Positions 12,019 to 64,000 of a DNA stretch of 64,000 nt are shown piece after piece. The stretch's first letter is position 1. Each line of letters opens with the position of its first letter. The position numbers and the translations under genes were made by a program. Below the pieces are notes generated by a model. It did no database searches. It had not been told where the DNA came from and worked only from the letters and a program-made list of their open reading frames with translations. Source of the DNA: Glandiceps talaboti (taxonomy: Eukaryota; Hemichordata; Enteropneusta; Spengelidae); contig NC_135561.1 in the NCBI RefSeq assembly GCF_964340395.1, forward strand, positions 19,765,740-19,829,739, in the 5' to 3' direction.

Positions 12019-13289
12019 TACACACACGCACACGCACACAAACACACACACACACACACATACATACATACACACACACACGCACACATATTTTATTTTG
12101 GTTCTAAAAACAAAAAAAAATGTCAGTGCAAAACCTGTTGACTGTCATTTTTATATAGGTAATGATTGTTGACTTGTCAAAAAAAAATGAAATTCTGTCA
12201 TTTTCAACAAACTGAACTTTGTGCTAACAATGACATGAAGCTATACAACTAGACATATCTTTTACTTGCAGAATTGTACACAAGGTTTTTTAAAAATCAA
12301 ATAAAAAGAATGCATGTCATCATTAAGTACTTATAGGATAGTCTATATACTACATGTACATCTACCCGTGGTATCATATCTCTTCAACACATCTAGCTTA
12401 ATGGAAAAATCGTGAGCCAAAAGTTGTTTGGTTCCCAACGAAAGTTGTCCAAATATACTATATTTAGACATTACTAACTTAAACTGCTCCAATAAACACT
12501 AACTTATCATTGGGCAGAATTCTGTGATTGATTAACAAAGACATGATGTTAATGCCTGAGTGGATGGTCAATGCTTTACATGTTGGTGTATGTCTTTTGC
12601 CTGGCATGTTTTCTTAGGTCTGCCAATCCCTCCACCTGCAGACCCGATACCAGCATCCGTGGTGTAAATGAGCTGTTACTCACACTCCACTCTCAAACCT
12701 TCTCACCTCACTGTCCATGATCTTAACCCCTTCCTAGTCAATGCTTTGCTTAAGTTGGTGATACATGTCTAACAAAAGGGGAATTTACACAGCCAGGAAT
12801 TGATGCTCAGCAAGTCTGCATCACTTGAGACTCAAGTTGTGCAGAAATCTCTCAGAAATATCTGCTAAAACTTATATCTATTTCTAAACAGGTGCTGTAT
12901 ATAACTACGATGAAGGAGGTCTCCACGTTGATAAAGACAAGTACAGCTGGCAGTACTCTATACCAATACCATTGTTAGATAAATATGATGATGAACTCAT
13001 GGAAATATGGGATGAATCTATGCAAAGTTATATCAGTTCACCAGAGTGGGCTTCAGATAGGTAAATTATATCAGTTCACCAGAGTGGGCTTCAGATAGGT
13101 AAATTATATCAGTTCACCAGAGTGGGCTTCAGATAGGTAAATTATATCAGTTCACCAGAGTGGGCTTCAGATAGGTAAATTATATATTCACAGTCAATTG
13201 TTAGATCAATAATTTAATAAACACATTTACCATTGCTTTGAAACCCACTCTGATTTAACAAATTAAAGAATGTACCAACCTTTCAATCA

Positions 13290-13378
<89 letters not shown>

Positions 13379-13539
13379 GTCAGTCAGTCAGTCAGTCAGT
13401 CAGTCAGAAAGTCAGTCAGTCAGTCAGTCAGTCAGTCAATCAATCAATCAATCAATCAATGTCAATCAATAAATAGTTAATCTATCAATCAACCAATTAG
13501 TTAATCAATTCAGTCAATCAATCAATTGGTCAACCAATT

Positions 13540-13572
<33 letters not shown>

Positions 13573-13649
13573 GCAAATAAATCAATTAGTTAATCAATTA
13601 GACAGCTAGGAAATCAATTAATTAATCAATCAATCAATCATTCATTCAG

Positions 13650-13682
<33 letters not shown>

Positions 13683-16489
13683 TAATCTACCAATCACAAA
13701 ACCTAACAATCAAGAACAAAGTTAAGAACTTACCACAATTATTGTTTCAAAAGATCTGAGGCTCCTCGCTTACTTTACCATAATTTATTTGTACCAGTAT
13801 ACATCAAGCCTCATTTAAAGGTGATTCAAAATGCTCACATTCACTATCGCTAATTTGCTAGACGACATGTTTGTGAAATGCATTCTGGTTTTAAAACTTT
13901 TCAAAAGCGTCTGCAAACACCTTAAAATGACCCTTTTTCAGTCACTTCCCTTCGGATTTACTTCGAGAGTTTTCGGGTATTTCCGGTCCCACCTAGACCA
14001 CGGGATTTTATGACGTCATAAAGAGACATGGATAGCACGGTAGCCTATGGCGAGCGTAGTCACTAGGTGAACAAAACTCAACAGCATTGTGAAAAAATAC
14101 ATTGCTAGTGGTTGTAACAGACATCAGTAAACAAAAACTACACTCTACATGTCTTATTAACCAACATTTACCGATATTTAGTCACACTTTCTCACTAATG
14201 TGTCTGTGGGTATAAATGCTAAAATATGATCTCCCCATATTATGGCAAAATAAATCAAAAACGGCTAGACTAGATATATATAAACACTTGTAATGTCGCG
14301 TGTTTCACATTCATTGACTTTTATTTATCTGATTTTTTATTATTTGCCGACAAGAAGCATTACGATACCGTGGTGACGTTTGACGGCATCCCCGGGCCAA
14401 GGACAGCATATTTTAGCCCAATCGTACTCGCGTCGCCTTTTGAACAGTGCATTTAACAACAAAGTAAACATATTTCATCTCGAATAAATATACTAGCTAT
14501 TAGAATACCAATGGGAAACTTCAAGAAGGCGTATCGGGACATGTGCCACAATATATTTGTTGGTCCCATAATACACTAATTGATTCGATTTGCTCCGAGC
14601 ATATGGAAGTACGCTCCGAGTCATTGCATCATGTACATGTAAATGGAACTGTGACCGACCTAATTTTGTTGTCCATATATAAAATGAGACTGACCTGCAA
14701 ATTTTTCACAGTTTTCGTTGTGGTCTTGTATTGTCACATGTTTGGCTTGTGAACACAAGTTTACATCTATTATTGTCTAGGGCGTAATACTCTAGTCCGA
14801 GTCTGAAACCCATATAAAACCTAAGAAACTCGCATTCGGATCGGACAGAACAGAAGTAGGTCTCATCGACTTGTTGGGGACTCGAATTATTGCTTGTTTT
14901 TATCACGGTATACAGGTGATTATTATAATATCGGTAGAGGGGTAGTGTTGTCAAGTTTTGTGCAGTCACCGCAGCCGCGGCAGTAAGCTCATACTAGGCC
15001 GCCGATCAAAGCTGAAGCAGTGTATGTACAATGTACATATGGAATCGGGAGAGCACAGTGCACATTCGTGTCGGGTTAAATTTATCCACGTGTTGATGTA
15101 ATCCATATTTATCAATCAGATATATTGTAAAATTCTTCAAGTCGTACAGAAATAACGTCTCTAACTTCAAAACAAACCCTGAGAAACGGGACCGGACGTG
15201 GCTAGCCAAGTATCTAGTTGCAGGCTTTCTTTCATAACCATGTGCTGGGGTCACGACCTTGATTGCCGACGTCAATATTGTCCAATCGTATTTGATATCA
15301 TGAACACATCGCGATATTTGATTTGTTGGTTTCATAAACTGTACACTTCGAATACCATGATTCGTTACAGAATTCTTCTAATGAATATTAAATAGGCTTG
15401 TTGCATTAAATTAAGTGATATCGCAACAAGGGAAACCATACAAGTTTTCTTCCAGACGAGTTGCTAAAGTCGTGTAAATGACAACACTAAACTCACGAAA
15501 TTTCCTCAATTCTTTACAATTTTATTGCTGATGATATGGCAATCTAATAGCTAGTATATTTATTCAAGATAAATATGTTTACTTTGTTGCTAAATGCGCC
15601 GTTCAAAAGGCGACATCAGTGAGTATAGTCGAGTATAGTGGGCTATAATATGCTGTCGACGCCATGCCTGTCGAAGATATTGTAATGCTTCTCCTCGGCA
15701 AATAATAAAAAAAATCAGATAAATAAATTGAAACACGCGAGCGACATTACAAGTGTTTATGTATATCTACTCTGTAGTCTAGCCGTTTTTATTTATTTTA
15801 CCATAATATGGGGAGATCATATTTTAGCATTTATACCCACAGACACTGCCAATTAATCAGAAAGTGTGAGTAAATATCGGTAAATGTTGGTTAATAAGAC
15901 ATGTAGAGTGTAGTTTTTGTTTACTGATGTCTGTTACAACCACTAGCAATGTATTTTTTCACAATGCTGTTGAGTTTTGTTCACCTAGTGACTACGCTCG
16001 CCATAGGCTACGTGCTATCCATGTCTCTTTATGACGTCATAAAATCCCGTGGTCTAGGTGGGACCGGAAATACCCGAAAACTCTCGAAGTAAATCCGAAG
16101 GGAAGTGACTGAAAAAGGGTCATTTTAAGGTGTTTGCAGACGCTTTTGAAAAGTTTTAAAACCAGAATGCATTTCACAAACATGTCGTCTAGCAAATTAG
16201 CGATAGTGAATGTGAGCATTTTGAATCACCTTTAAGCCATATTTGCCAATTCTATAACTCTTTTGGTGGCATGATGCAGGATTCCTATCATACCAAGATG
16301 TTGACAATGGTGGCATGATGCAGGATTGGTTAAAACAACATTTCCAGGTCTCATTTTTAGCATAAGGAAATGCAGCCACTTAAATCTAATAACTGTAATC
16401 TTTCTACCATAACAAGATGCTGACAATGGTGGCCTGTTTAGTCAATTTTTATTTAGAATATTTAAACTGAACTTCAAGATTTATTATCT

Positions 16490-16524
<35 letters not shown>

Positions 16525-16791
16525 GCTGTTGTTATTATTATTATTGTTATTGTTATTGTTGTTATTTACAGATATCATGAGGATGAACACAACTGCTATG
16601 ACTTTGCCATTGGATTTTTGAACTCCATCAAATACAGTGAATTCAAAGATAGAGGTGAAGAACACCTGAGTAGAAAGAGTTTTTGTACAGACTACATTTT
16701 ACCATTTACAACCAAAGCTGCAAGATATATAGATTTATATCGCAAAGTAGAATCTCAGATACTAGTAGTAAGGGAAGAGTCCTACTGTTGA
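9742..16791 (+). CDS. MKRN2OS: MKRN2 opposite-strand-like protein (C3orf83 / DUF4796 family), complete
   Basis: Exons 9742-9956, 11791-11840, 12892-13060 and 16572-16791 join in phases 2, 1 and 2 to give 217 codons, about the size of the vertebrate protein. Recognition rests on the N-terminal CFNHC...CPVCG block, NLHIGITSSKG in the middle, and the C-terminal HNCYDFAIGFLN segment. All are hallmarks I recall from the MKRN2OS family, whose biochemical role is unknown to me. C10, H13/C14 and C28/C31 could bind zinc; that is inference. Intron 1 holds a minisatellite, intron 3 a long-TIR element. Three of the four exons have partial tandem copies beside them. Confidence 0.8.
10684..11422. repeat. 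Minisatellite, 33-bp unit, about 22 copies
   Basis: The unit reads approximately CATAGACCCTCCACCCACGATCTATGGTTACTT, a 33-mer. Left copies have ATTCATCG where right copies have ACTTCATAG, so variants are sorted along the array. It lies in intron 1 of the MKRN2OS-like gene. Confidence 0.97.
11636..11690 (+). pseudogene. Decayed tandem copy of MKRN2OS-like exon 2
   Basis: Reads tatag|ATATTTCCAAAGAAACTC and continues like exon 2, but diverges after about 35 nt and has no donor. The flank before it (TATTAACACATTCTTCA near 11551) is repeated before the true exon (11701), so the duplication unit is about 150 bp. Confidence 0.75.
11791..11840 (+). CDS. MKRN2OS: MKRN2OS-like exon 2 (50 nt)
   Basis: Between ttttatag|ACATTT and AAAG|gtaggt. 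The reading frame carried from exon 1 gives HFQRNSNLHIGITSSKG, which matches the family's LH-(V/I)-GIT(S)S segment. A decayed copy of this exon with its acceptor lies at 11636-11690. Confidence 0.85.
11930..12090. repeat. (CA)n microsatellite
   Basis: Long CACACA tract with CATA and CACG interruptions, in intron 2 of the MKRN2OS-like gene. Confidence 0.97.
12892..13060 (+). CDS. MKRN2OS: MKRN2OS-like exon 3
   Basis: 169 nt from ctaaacag|GTGCTG to GATAG|gtaaat. Encodes AVYNYDEGGLHVDKDKYSW and then a Ser/Pro-Leu-Leu and acidic stretch. The last 34 nt plus the donor are repeated three more times downstream (13061-13180). Confidence 0.85.
13027..13180 (+). repeat. Four tandem copies of the exon 3 donor junction (38-bp unit)
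   Basis: The block TTATATCAGTTCACCAGAGT plus GGGCTTCAGATAGGTAAA occurs four times with almost no change. The first copy is the real exon end; each later copy still has an intact AG|gtaaat donor. Because 38 is not a multiple of 3 and TAA follows at once in frame, only the first donor keeps the frame. Confidence 0.9.
13283..13690. repeat. (CAAT)n / (CAGT)n tetranucleotide array
   Basis: CAAT repeats interrupted by a block of CAGT repeats, then degenerate CAAT units. It lies in intron 3, just left of the long-TIR element. Confidence 0.97.
13815..16235. mobile_element. Non-autonomous DNA element with about 690-bp inverted repeats and TTAA flanks
   Basis: The left end TTAA|AGGTGATTCAAAATGCTC is mirrored by GAGCATTTTGAATCACCT|TTAA at 16232. 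The arms (about 13815-14510 and 15540-16235) are nearly identical at their outer 350 bp and carry small indels further in. The roughly 1 kb centre has no transposase-like frame. TTAA at both ends fits a piggyBac-type target duplication, though the tip differs from classical piggyBac tips. Inserted in intron 3 of the MKRN2OS-like gene. Confidence 0.85.
16488..16567. repeat. (TTG)n / (TTA)n trinucleotide tract
   Basis: Ends 4 bp before the acceptor of MKRN2OS-like exon 4, so it forms most of the T-rich tract of that splice site. Confidence 0.95.
16572..16791 (+). CDS. MKRN2OS: MKRN2OS-like exon 4 and stop
   Basis: 220 nt from ttatttacag|ATATCA to TGA at 16789. Encodes YHEDEHNCYDFAIGFLNSIK and ends in VVREESYC. 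HNCYDFA is the best conserved element of the family. A tandem copy of its 3' end, with its own acceptor-like site, follows at 16850. Confidence 0.85.
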
Positions 16792-16839
16792 AGAACGGAA
16801 AGTATATCACCTATGACCTGACCTGACCTAATTTTTACA

Positions 16840-16950
16840 GCAGTGCAGAAACTCAGATACTAGTAGTAAGGGACGAATCTTACTGTTGAAGAATGGAAAG
16901 AATATCACGTTTGACCTGACCTGACCTGACCTGACCTGACCTGACCTGAT
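16840..16950 (+). pseudogene. Tandem copy of the 3' end of MKRN2OS-like exon 4
   Basis: The copy reads tttttacag|CAGTGCAGAAACTCAGATAC and goes through to an in-register TACTGTTGA (T for C in the Ser codon region), then the same GACCTG repeats. It could act as an alternative last exon or is a dead duplication. A third, weaker copy starts near 16960. Confidence 0.7.
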
Positions 16951-18304
16951 TTATACTACAAAATTAGAATCTTAGAAACTGTAATAACAAGGGACTGTCA
17001 CTTCCCAAGGTAGTGTGTTATCAAAACCAATCAGTCTGCCATACAGTACATTGCTTCAATCTATCTAAGTACCCAGTGATAGCAAGGATCTAAAGGCTAG
17101 TGGTATGCTAGTTGTTCAGTTCAATCTATAACTATATACCTTATTTTATACCTTGTAGTCTTCACTTCCAAAATTATTCCACCAGGGACTAGAACTGGAA
17201 GGTTCTGACGAGAGTGGTAGTGGGCGTTAAGATGGACCTTGTGGGGTGCTGGTTTCTTATGTGGATTTTGATTTTTAGTCTTAGTCGATCAATGCCACAT
17301 GGGACAGAGATAAAGATAAAACTGTGAACAAGTACTGTAATACAATAGATAATTCAAGCAAAAAATGAAGGTAATAATGAACAAATAGGTGTGATAACTA
17401 CATTGGATTATAATCAGGTTGGTGTCATACAAGGTATAATTAAGATAGAACACACCTCGGAGGTGACTTTAACTGAAAATCAAAGTTCTTTAAATCTCTC
17501 TTAACTTTGCCATATGGAAGTCTGCTTCTGGTCCTTTTGAAATTAGAAAACTCAGAGATTCAGAAGTCAACCATCTTGTTTTAAGGAGACCGACAATCTT
17601 CTATTTTCCCATAGAGTTAATACTGTATTCAGTGGCCATATTGGATTCTAAAATGATTTCTAAGATTTGTACGATGACCCCTAATTTTCTTCTCATGATT
17701 TTAACTGAGAATAGGTTGGAGTTTTCATGAGCAATGTAGCAGCAAACTGTTTAAACAGTTTATTACTGAGGTGCATTTCATGTTAATACTTACAAATAAG
17801 GTCAACACAGAGTTCCAGAGAGTGTTACAAGACTTGTCATACTTAGCCAGGATAAGACCAAGAAGATATTTATTTTTTTTATCCAGGGTACTTGCATTTC
17901 CACAGACTTGTAATTCCTGTCAAATCATAACGGTGAAATGGAAACAAAGGTCTGTTTTTTAGGTCTGTAAGGTTAATCATAGAAATAATTTGTTGCCAAA
18001 TACTTAAAATACATATCATGATTCTGGAGGTTGATTTTTTTCTGATGTAATGGTTTGCCTCCAGCTTCAAATTTTAATGGAAAATATTATCCCCCAAGAG
18101 TATGATATGGAATAGTACTTGGCAGAGAACATTTACATATCTAGATATGGTATTATACATTTTCAGTACTACTTGATAGGGTTCTTTGGAGTACTATTTG
18201 TATTCATTATCAGTACTGACATTTTTATGGACAAGAAAAAATAGATTATCAAAAAGTAATATTATTTACTGTATTTTAATGTTTTTATTCATACAATATC
18301 ATAG

Positions 18305-18635
18305 TTTACTACAAATGTGAGCAAACAAATCAGTTTTACCACCTAGATTAGCAAAAAAAAATGTTTTACCACCTAAGTGAACAAAAAATAAGTTTAACCG
18401 CCTAGGCGAGGAACATAAATTAGTTTGCTCTAGGTGTTCATAAAAAAATCAGTTTTGCCACCTAGGTAGGCCAGAATAATTATTTTACTATGTAAATGAA
18501 CCCAAAAAAATGTCACATAGGTTAGCCAAAACTCCATTTTGTAAGGTAACCTAAGTTAGCAAACAATCACATAGTATAACCATCTAAGTGAGTAAAAATA
18601 ACTACTTTTGCCACCTAGGTTATCAAAAAAATTAC
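18305..18635. repeat. Degenerate minisatellite, unit about 35 bp
   Basis: Recurring TTTTACCACCTA(A/G)GTGAGCAA followed by an A run (18325-18610), about nine diverged copies. Old array. Confidence 0.75.
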
Positions 18636-20741
18636 AATTATGAGCATTTTGTTCATAATTACGCTGCTCCCCAATTTACATATTGCCATATTCTGTCAGT
18701 ATTTACAATGAGCTATTCTTTAAATCAGTTGGTTTATGCAAGCATAATATGAAATCATTGTACATTGTACATTACACCTGGTGTGTGGGATGGCACATTT
18801 GCATATTAATGTGTTTTAACACCTGTTTGAAGTTTTGATTTACCAGCATAATGTGCACTTGCAAAATTTGAAGTACGATTGTGACGTGTATTAGCGCCCT
18901 CACTCAAGCAAGGACCCAGTACTTTTGTTTTTAGCAATTTTTGTTTTTAATGAAGATTCTAGTCAATGTAATATATGCTTTATTTTGTGAGTTTTCAGTT
19001 GAGTCTTGTCTGATCAAAATCCCAAGCTTATATCTATAGAAATGAGTTTAATTTTTGTGTTATATGTAAGTTATTTGATTTTCAATATTTTATCTATTTT
19101 TTATCAAGGGCATATATATACTTGTTCTGCTCACAAAGACGCCTGTCATTGAGGACAAAATAAGGATGTTTGATGTGTTATAATGTATCGGATTATATAC
19201 TATTGCCATATATCTAACTCAATAAAGTGAAATATAGAATCTATGTTTGAATGTCATGCATACGGTATGTGTACATTATTTGAAATGGTAAGTGTTAGTT
19301 GATATTAGAGTAATTACAATCTATCTGACTGGACAGTTGCTTTCAGTGGCAACAATTTCACTTCTTATCCTGGACACTTCATCAGACCAACTGATAAGCT
19401 AGTGACAGGTGGTTGATGATGCATGGCAGAGTTGAATTGTTAAGTTTGGTGTGCATTGTTGGTGTTAACTTTCCATGATGTATGACATTTTGTAGACTGT
19501 AAGATACTCTGTGGTATTTAGCCCTATATCATTTTGTTCTATCACTTTCATTGTATTCATATGTGATGTGACACACACTAAATGGCATGTTATGGTTTCC
19601 ATGTTAAAAGCTAATGTCACATTAACATTAGAATGTGGGCACAAAGAAAATTGTTGTCTGGCCAAATTATAGAAATGGTCCAGAATAAAAGAAGTATGAT
19701 CCCATCAAGTCCTTGTGGCTTCAATGAGAACAGGTGTGAGAACCTAGGATTGAAACCTTGGCCTTTAAGGGATTTTGTGTATCTCAAATAGGTAACGTGT
19801 AGAGAAGATATTTTTAAAGCCTCAGCAACTTGCATTCCAGTGAGAAAATTAAATGTGATTATTTTCAATTACTGTTTCTGATACTTCAAGTATAATCCCC
19901 TACCCCCACAAAAAGTTCTCACACATTTGAAATAATTTTCAAAAGAACAGCTGTGCTGTGTTACATGATTTCTCAAAGTCTAGATCCAAAAATGAGGCAC
20001 TGAGTCTGTGATAAAGATTTTTTTTTATGTCCTACCGTTGTCATGACTGACCAAATAATCTAACATTGTACAATTCATTTGTGTAAGATTTACTCTCAGA
20101 TCATTGTCTATAATCTTGTGGAATATTTAGCAACTTGAAATACCCTGTCAACAAGCGAATGTTGTCTGTTTAGGGGGGAGGGGGAGGGGGCTGGTGTCAA
20201 TGCAATTGCTGAACTTCATGTTCGCACTTCTAACCAAATTTTGAAACTTTCACACCCTTCAATAATATAAGCTTCTGTATTTACTAATGAGATATTGATA
20301 AGGTGATAAAAATATACTTCTGATGTGATATACAATTTACAGTGCTGGGTTTATGGTAGTATTTGGATGTGTTTACCATTATCTCAGTAAACAGGTTCAT
20401 AAGGTTGGAACTTCATGTTTACCATCATGTTTTTACACTGCTACAATTTTCATCATGGTTTACATCATATATAAATGTGTGATGTTGCACTTGTGAATGT
20501 TCGTTTAGGGGGAGGGGAGGGGAGGGGGTTTTTTCCTATAAAATGAACGATGTTTGTTTATTGAGCTTGTGCGACATTGTGCGATCAACCCTTAGTGAAG
20601 TATATTCTACCCACACATGGTTCATACATTCACACAAAAACCTGCCAAATTAATGGAAACTAGTATTTGATTTACCAATAAAATGTACTTTATTGACTTT
20701 AGTAACAGTATAATAGATACAACCTCTGTACCTGCAACGTA

Positions 20742-20845
20742 ACTTCTAAAACGGCAGAGTACACTATAAATAAACGCACCTTCTAAAACGGCAGTGTACA
20801 CTGTAAATGAACGCACCTTCTAAAACGGCAGTGTACACTATAAAT
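20742..20845. repeat. Three tandem 40-bp repeats
   Basis: Unit CTTCTAAAACGGCAGTGTAC plus ACTATAAATGAACGCAC, three copies. Confidence 0.9.
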
Positions 20846-20937
20846 TAAGAAAGAAAGAAGAGAACGTAACACAACTTTCGGGATGTCACATTACATTTCT
20901 GTTGCCAAATTGTGTTTTCCTTTTCCTGCAGTTAACA

Positions 20938-21085
20938 TCCAGAAAACACACATCAAAGAAACACCCAGAAAACACATATCAGAGAAACACCCAGAAAACA
21001 CATATCAGAGAAACACCCAGAAAACACATATCAGAGAAACATCCAGAAACTACATCAGAAAAACATCTTGAAAACACACCAGAGA
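20938..21085. repeat. Minisatellite, 24-26-bp unit
   Basis: Copies of AGAAACACCCAGAAAACACA plus TATC, about six, the last ones degenerate. Confidence 0.9.
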
Positions 21086-22059
21086 TATATGAACATTTTT
21101 CCATTTCGATTTGTTCATGATTATTAATGTAAAATTTGCTAGCCAGCTTCTCTATCACAGAGTAAAATTTATGCCTTTGTTGGGTCAAAACATGACAGAT
21201 AAATTCTGTATGTTTTGAGTTCCTTCAGCTATCATGATTTCAGAAGTGTAAAGTAAAGCTGTTGATTTCTTTTGTACATCAAGTTCAAGTTTTCTTTTCA
21301 ATAGTCTGTAACATAGATCACATGTCTTGATATAAATTGTTTTCTGGTGAAAAGAGTAAAAGAAGTCTTTCTTTCACTATGAGAGACAAGAACTAACCAC
21401 CACCTGTTGAAAAATTCTAGAAAAGTTCAGACATTCCGTAGATTTCGAAATCTGACTTGTCTGTCTTGCCAATCAGTTGTCATGGAAACTCAACCAAGCA
21501 ATATGTCTGGAATAAAGAAAAGAAATTGATGATTTAGTAGTATGGGTACACAATGGTAATATTACAGTGTAATATTTCTAATTTCAGATATAGATCTCAA
21601 CAATTATTTTAAAATAACACCAATGATGCTGTGAACATCTGATTTTGAAATCTTTATAAAGAAGGTCTGCCAAGTAGTGTTGAAGTTTTCATTTTTTACC
21701 AAAGAGCCAGAAATGATATGCATATTAATGATTGTATAATCGTTTCATCAACAGCTCTTCACACCCCCAGAAACATCATTACAACATTTTAGAAAATTAG
21801 CCAGGTAGTAATTTTGAAATTTTAGCTGTTTGACAAGAAATCATATTTTTAGGTTTTATTTGCATATCAACAATCAGGTCATATTGTCTTCAATAATTCT
21901 TCAGCTGGACACACCTACAAATATTCCCATCAAATTTCAAATGAATCTGCCCAGTCATTTTTTCAAAACCTTGCCAAAAGCATTACTGAACCTCAGTTCA
22001 GTTGTGTTAAAAAAAACAAGTCTTTTGCATTCAAAGACATGACACCCCATCCCCTCCCC

Positions 22060-22061
22060 TC

Positions 22062-22097
<36 letters not shown>
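22060..22097. repeat. (CA)n microsatellite
   Basis: Short uninterrupted CA run. Confidence 0.95.
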
Positions 22098-22104
22098 AAT
22101 GTGG

Positions 22105-22495
22105 TGTGATTAGGCGTAGAAAAAAAATTGTTTGGTTCCGGTTTAATACCCGACCCTATCTAGTTTTTCACTGTTGATCGTAAACTTTTTTTCATGTATT
22201 CAATAATAAAATCACGAAAATTGGGAAATCTTACAAGAAATAGTGGATGAGTAAACTGACATCAACTTAAAAAGACAATATGAAACTATTATTCCAATCT
22301 GCAATGGCTGTACATCTGATGAGACGAAACTAATAACACAGGGACCATATGGAAAACAACGGAAAACATAACTACCTGAACTAGACACCCACACATGAAA
22401 AAAATATATATATAAAAATAAAATAAAAAATCTACCTACCCCACCTATTCTAAAATTGAGCGTAATCGAAACCACACAATTTTGTTGTTGTTAGG
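22105..22495. mobile_element. Dispersed repeat, class unknown, with imperfect terminal inverted repeats
   Basis: The left end (GAAAAAAAATTGTTTGGTTC) resembles the inverted right end (AAAATTGTGTGGTTTCGATT). The motif ACCCGACCCTATCTAGTTTTTCAC recurs inverted near 29950-30050 as a diverged second copy. No ORF of note. Confidence 0.55.
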
Positions 22496-23068
22496 CCTTA
22501 GTACCTAACAAGTAGTTCTACAATTCACTGGTAAGTTCATTACATTATACATAGCAATGTCTATAAGTATACATATTACAGTACAAACATGACAACTTTG
22601 GCATTTCACTCATGGGATATGATCTTTTTAAGAATCAGATAGACACATTTCAACTCCAGACTAACAGTAACAGAGATCATTCTTTACGCAATCGCATTGA
22701 AAAGTGTAAATCATTGCTAATGTTTTACAGTGCAGTAGATATAGGATTCTACTAAATGGATTACACATGAACATGGTGATTTTAATGGCTTCAATTGTTA
22801 CTTTCCTAATGATAACAATATATTTATTAAAATGTGTGCGGCACCTCTATAGTTGTTTGCTTTCAAAAGTTTGTATTTGAAGTTATGGAGTGTGTATAAA
22901 AGTTTCCCATGAGTGAAACAGCAAAGTAACCCTGCTTGTGCTGTAATTAATTGACTCATTGGGCTGAAAAGTCTACAGAGGTACCTGTAGATAATGATAA
23001 ATAAACAGCAATTTGCTGTCTTCCTGTCTCACTAAATATCAGTTATTTTCACTTATCTATACTCACCA

Positions 23069-63330
<40,262 letters not shown>

Positions 63331-63408
63331 CTGTGGTAAATGAATAGAAATTATAAGAACAAATTTGAAAGAGAGGACGGGAGGCAACAATGATTGGAGA
63401 CACGCAGG

Positions 63409-63493
<85 letters not shown>

Positions 63494-64000
63494 AATGATG
63501 ATGGTGGTGGTGGTGGTGGTGGTGGTGGCGGTGGTGGTGGTGGTGGTGGTGGTGGTGGAGGTAGTGATGGTGGTGGGGGTAGTGGTTGAGATGGAAGAGG
63601 GTAGAAGAAAGGGAAAAGAGGAAACGAAGAACAAACGGAAATGGGGAGATAAAACATTGAGATTGAGATCTATAATAAAGACGAAACAAGACAGGGGGAT
63701 TTAAAGATGACGGAAAAAACCGTGAGAGGTAGATGAGAGGAATCCATTAATCAAGGCAATCTTTAACCGACATACTGCAAGTCGTGTCTCTTGCCCAGGG
63801 CGAAGAACATAATTATTATTGTTGGTTCCAGTAAATCACGTTGAGTATTAAAATCTCAACGAACATGTGCAGGAAAGGTCCATATCTCTGATTCAAAGCC
63901 AATGTTGCGGTTGGCCAATTGTCCCTAGCTTGTATTAAATTTAACATTTTGATTTTTAGTCGCCTCCCCATCATCTATCCGACGATTACATAGAATGTGC
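63331..64000. other. Intron upstream of the first visible mucin exon
   Basis: Contains the ATG/GTG repeat and AG-rich sequence. I see no further exon with a cysteine pattern. The D1 and signal-peptide exons must lie beyond 64000. Confidence 0.6.
63408..63585. repeat. (ATG)n followed by (GTG)n trinucleotide array
   Basis: ATG repeats then GTG repeats. They give long poly-Asp, poly-Met, poly-His or poly-Gly frames that are artefacts. Confidence 0.97.

Larger units (their letters stand above)
16792..23066. other. Convergent intergenic region
   Basis: Between the stop of the MKRN2OS-like gene and the last coding exon of the mucin. It should hold both 3' UTRs; AATAAA occurs at 19221, but which signal is used cannot be decided. 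It contains several minisatellites and one dispersed repeat. No exon with domain support was found. Confidence 0.7.

Noticed and set aside
13831-14013. 60-codon frame, present identically at 16037-16219 on the other strand
   Set aside because: It is part of the two arms of the long-TIR element, has no start context or domain, and is identical only because the arms are.
19221-19226. AATAAA as the polyadenylation signal of the MKRN2OS-like gene
   Set aside because: It is 2.4 kb after the stop, and AATAAA is frequent by chance in this AT-rich sequence; not assignable without transcripts.

Overview
The window is eukaryotic, metazoan DNA. It is AT-rich, with split genes that have clean GT-AG introns, microsatellites, minisatellites, SINE and LINE fragments and inverted-repeat transposons. 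A marine invertebrate deuterostome (hemichordate or cephalochordate type) fits best: there is a gel-forming mucin with D2-D'-D3 and cystine-knot modules, an MKRN2OS-like gene, tRNA-derived SINEs with a conserved tail, and frequent TACATGTA words. The species cannot be fixed from the sequence alone.

Layout from left to right: (1) 177-3925, minus strand: 5' part of a secreted or membrane EGF-repeat protein, four exons, running off the left edge. (2) 3926-9741: intergenic, between two divergent gene starts, with a minisatellite, a SINE and a hairpin MITE; it becomes CpG-richer towards 9.7 kb. (3) 9742-16791, plus strand: a complete four-exon MKRN2OS-like gene of 217 codons. Its last intron holds a 2.4 kb long-inverted-repeat element flanked by TTAA. 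(4) 16792-23066: convergent intergenic space. (5) 23069-63330, minus strand: 24 coding exons of a gel-forming mucin whose 5' end lies beyond the right edge.

In the mucin the order from N to C is VWD-C8-TIL (D2), TIL' (D'), VWD-C8-TIL (D3), a series of short one-exon cysteine modules, a giant PTS exon (7,182 nt), a 27-nt microexon, one more cysteine module, a second giant PTS exon (7,032 nt), three more cysteine modules and a C-terminal cystine knot. Every junction was checked for a GT/AG site and phase agreement. The visible coding sequence is 18,077 nt, about 6,025 codons, of which roughly 4,740 are the two PTS exons. Both are built from the same 42-bp unit (TTSGPPGSTPAPPG).

Most distinctive signals: the twin PTS exons and their flanks are paralogous and contain large recent higher-order duplications (1,680, 840 and 1,890 bp). 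Short tandem duplications that copy exon edges, splice sites included, recur at six places in all three genes. The cysteine module after D3 is reiterated eight times. A PIF/Harbinger-like element and a TTAA-flanked hairpin family are also present. No system clearly outside known biology was found; the mucin architecture and the exon-edge duplications are the best candidates for something undescribed.
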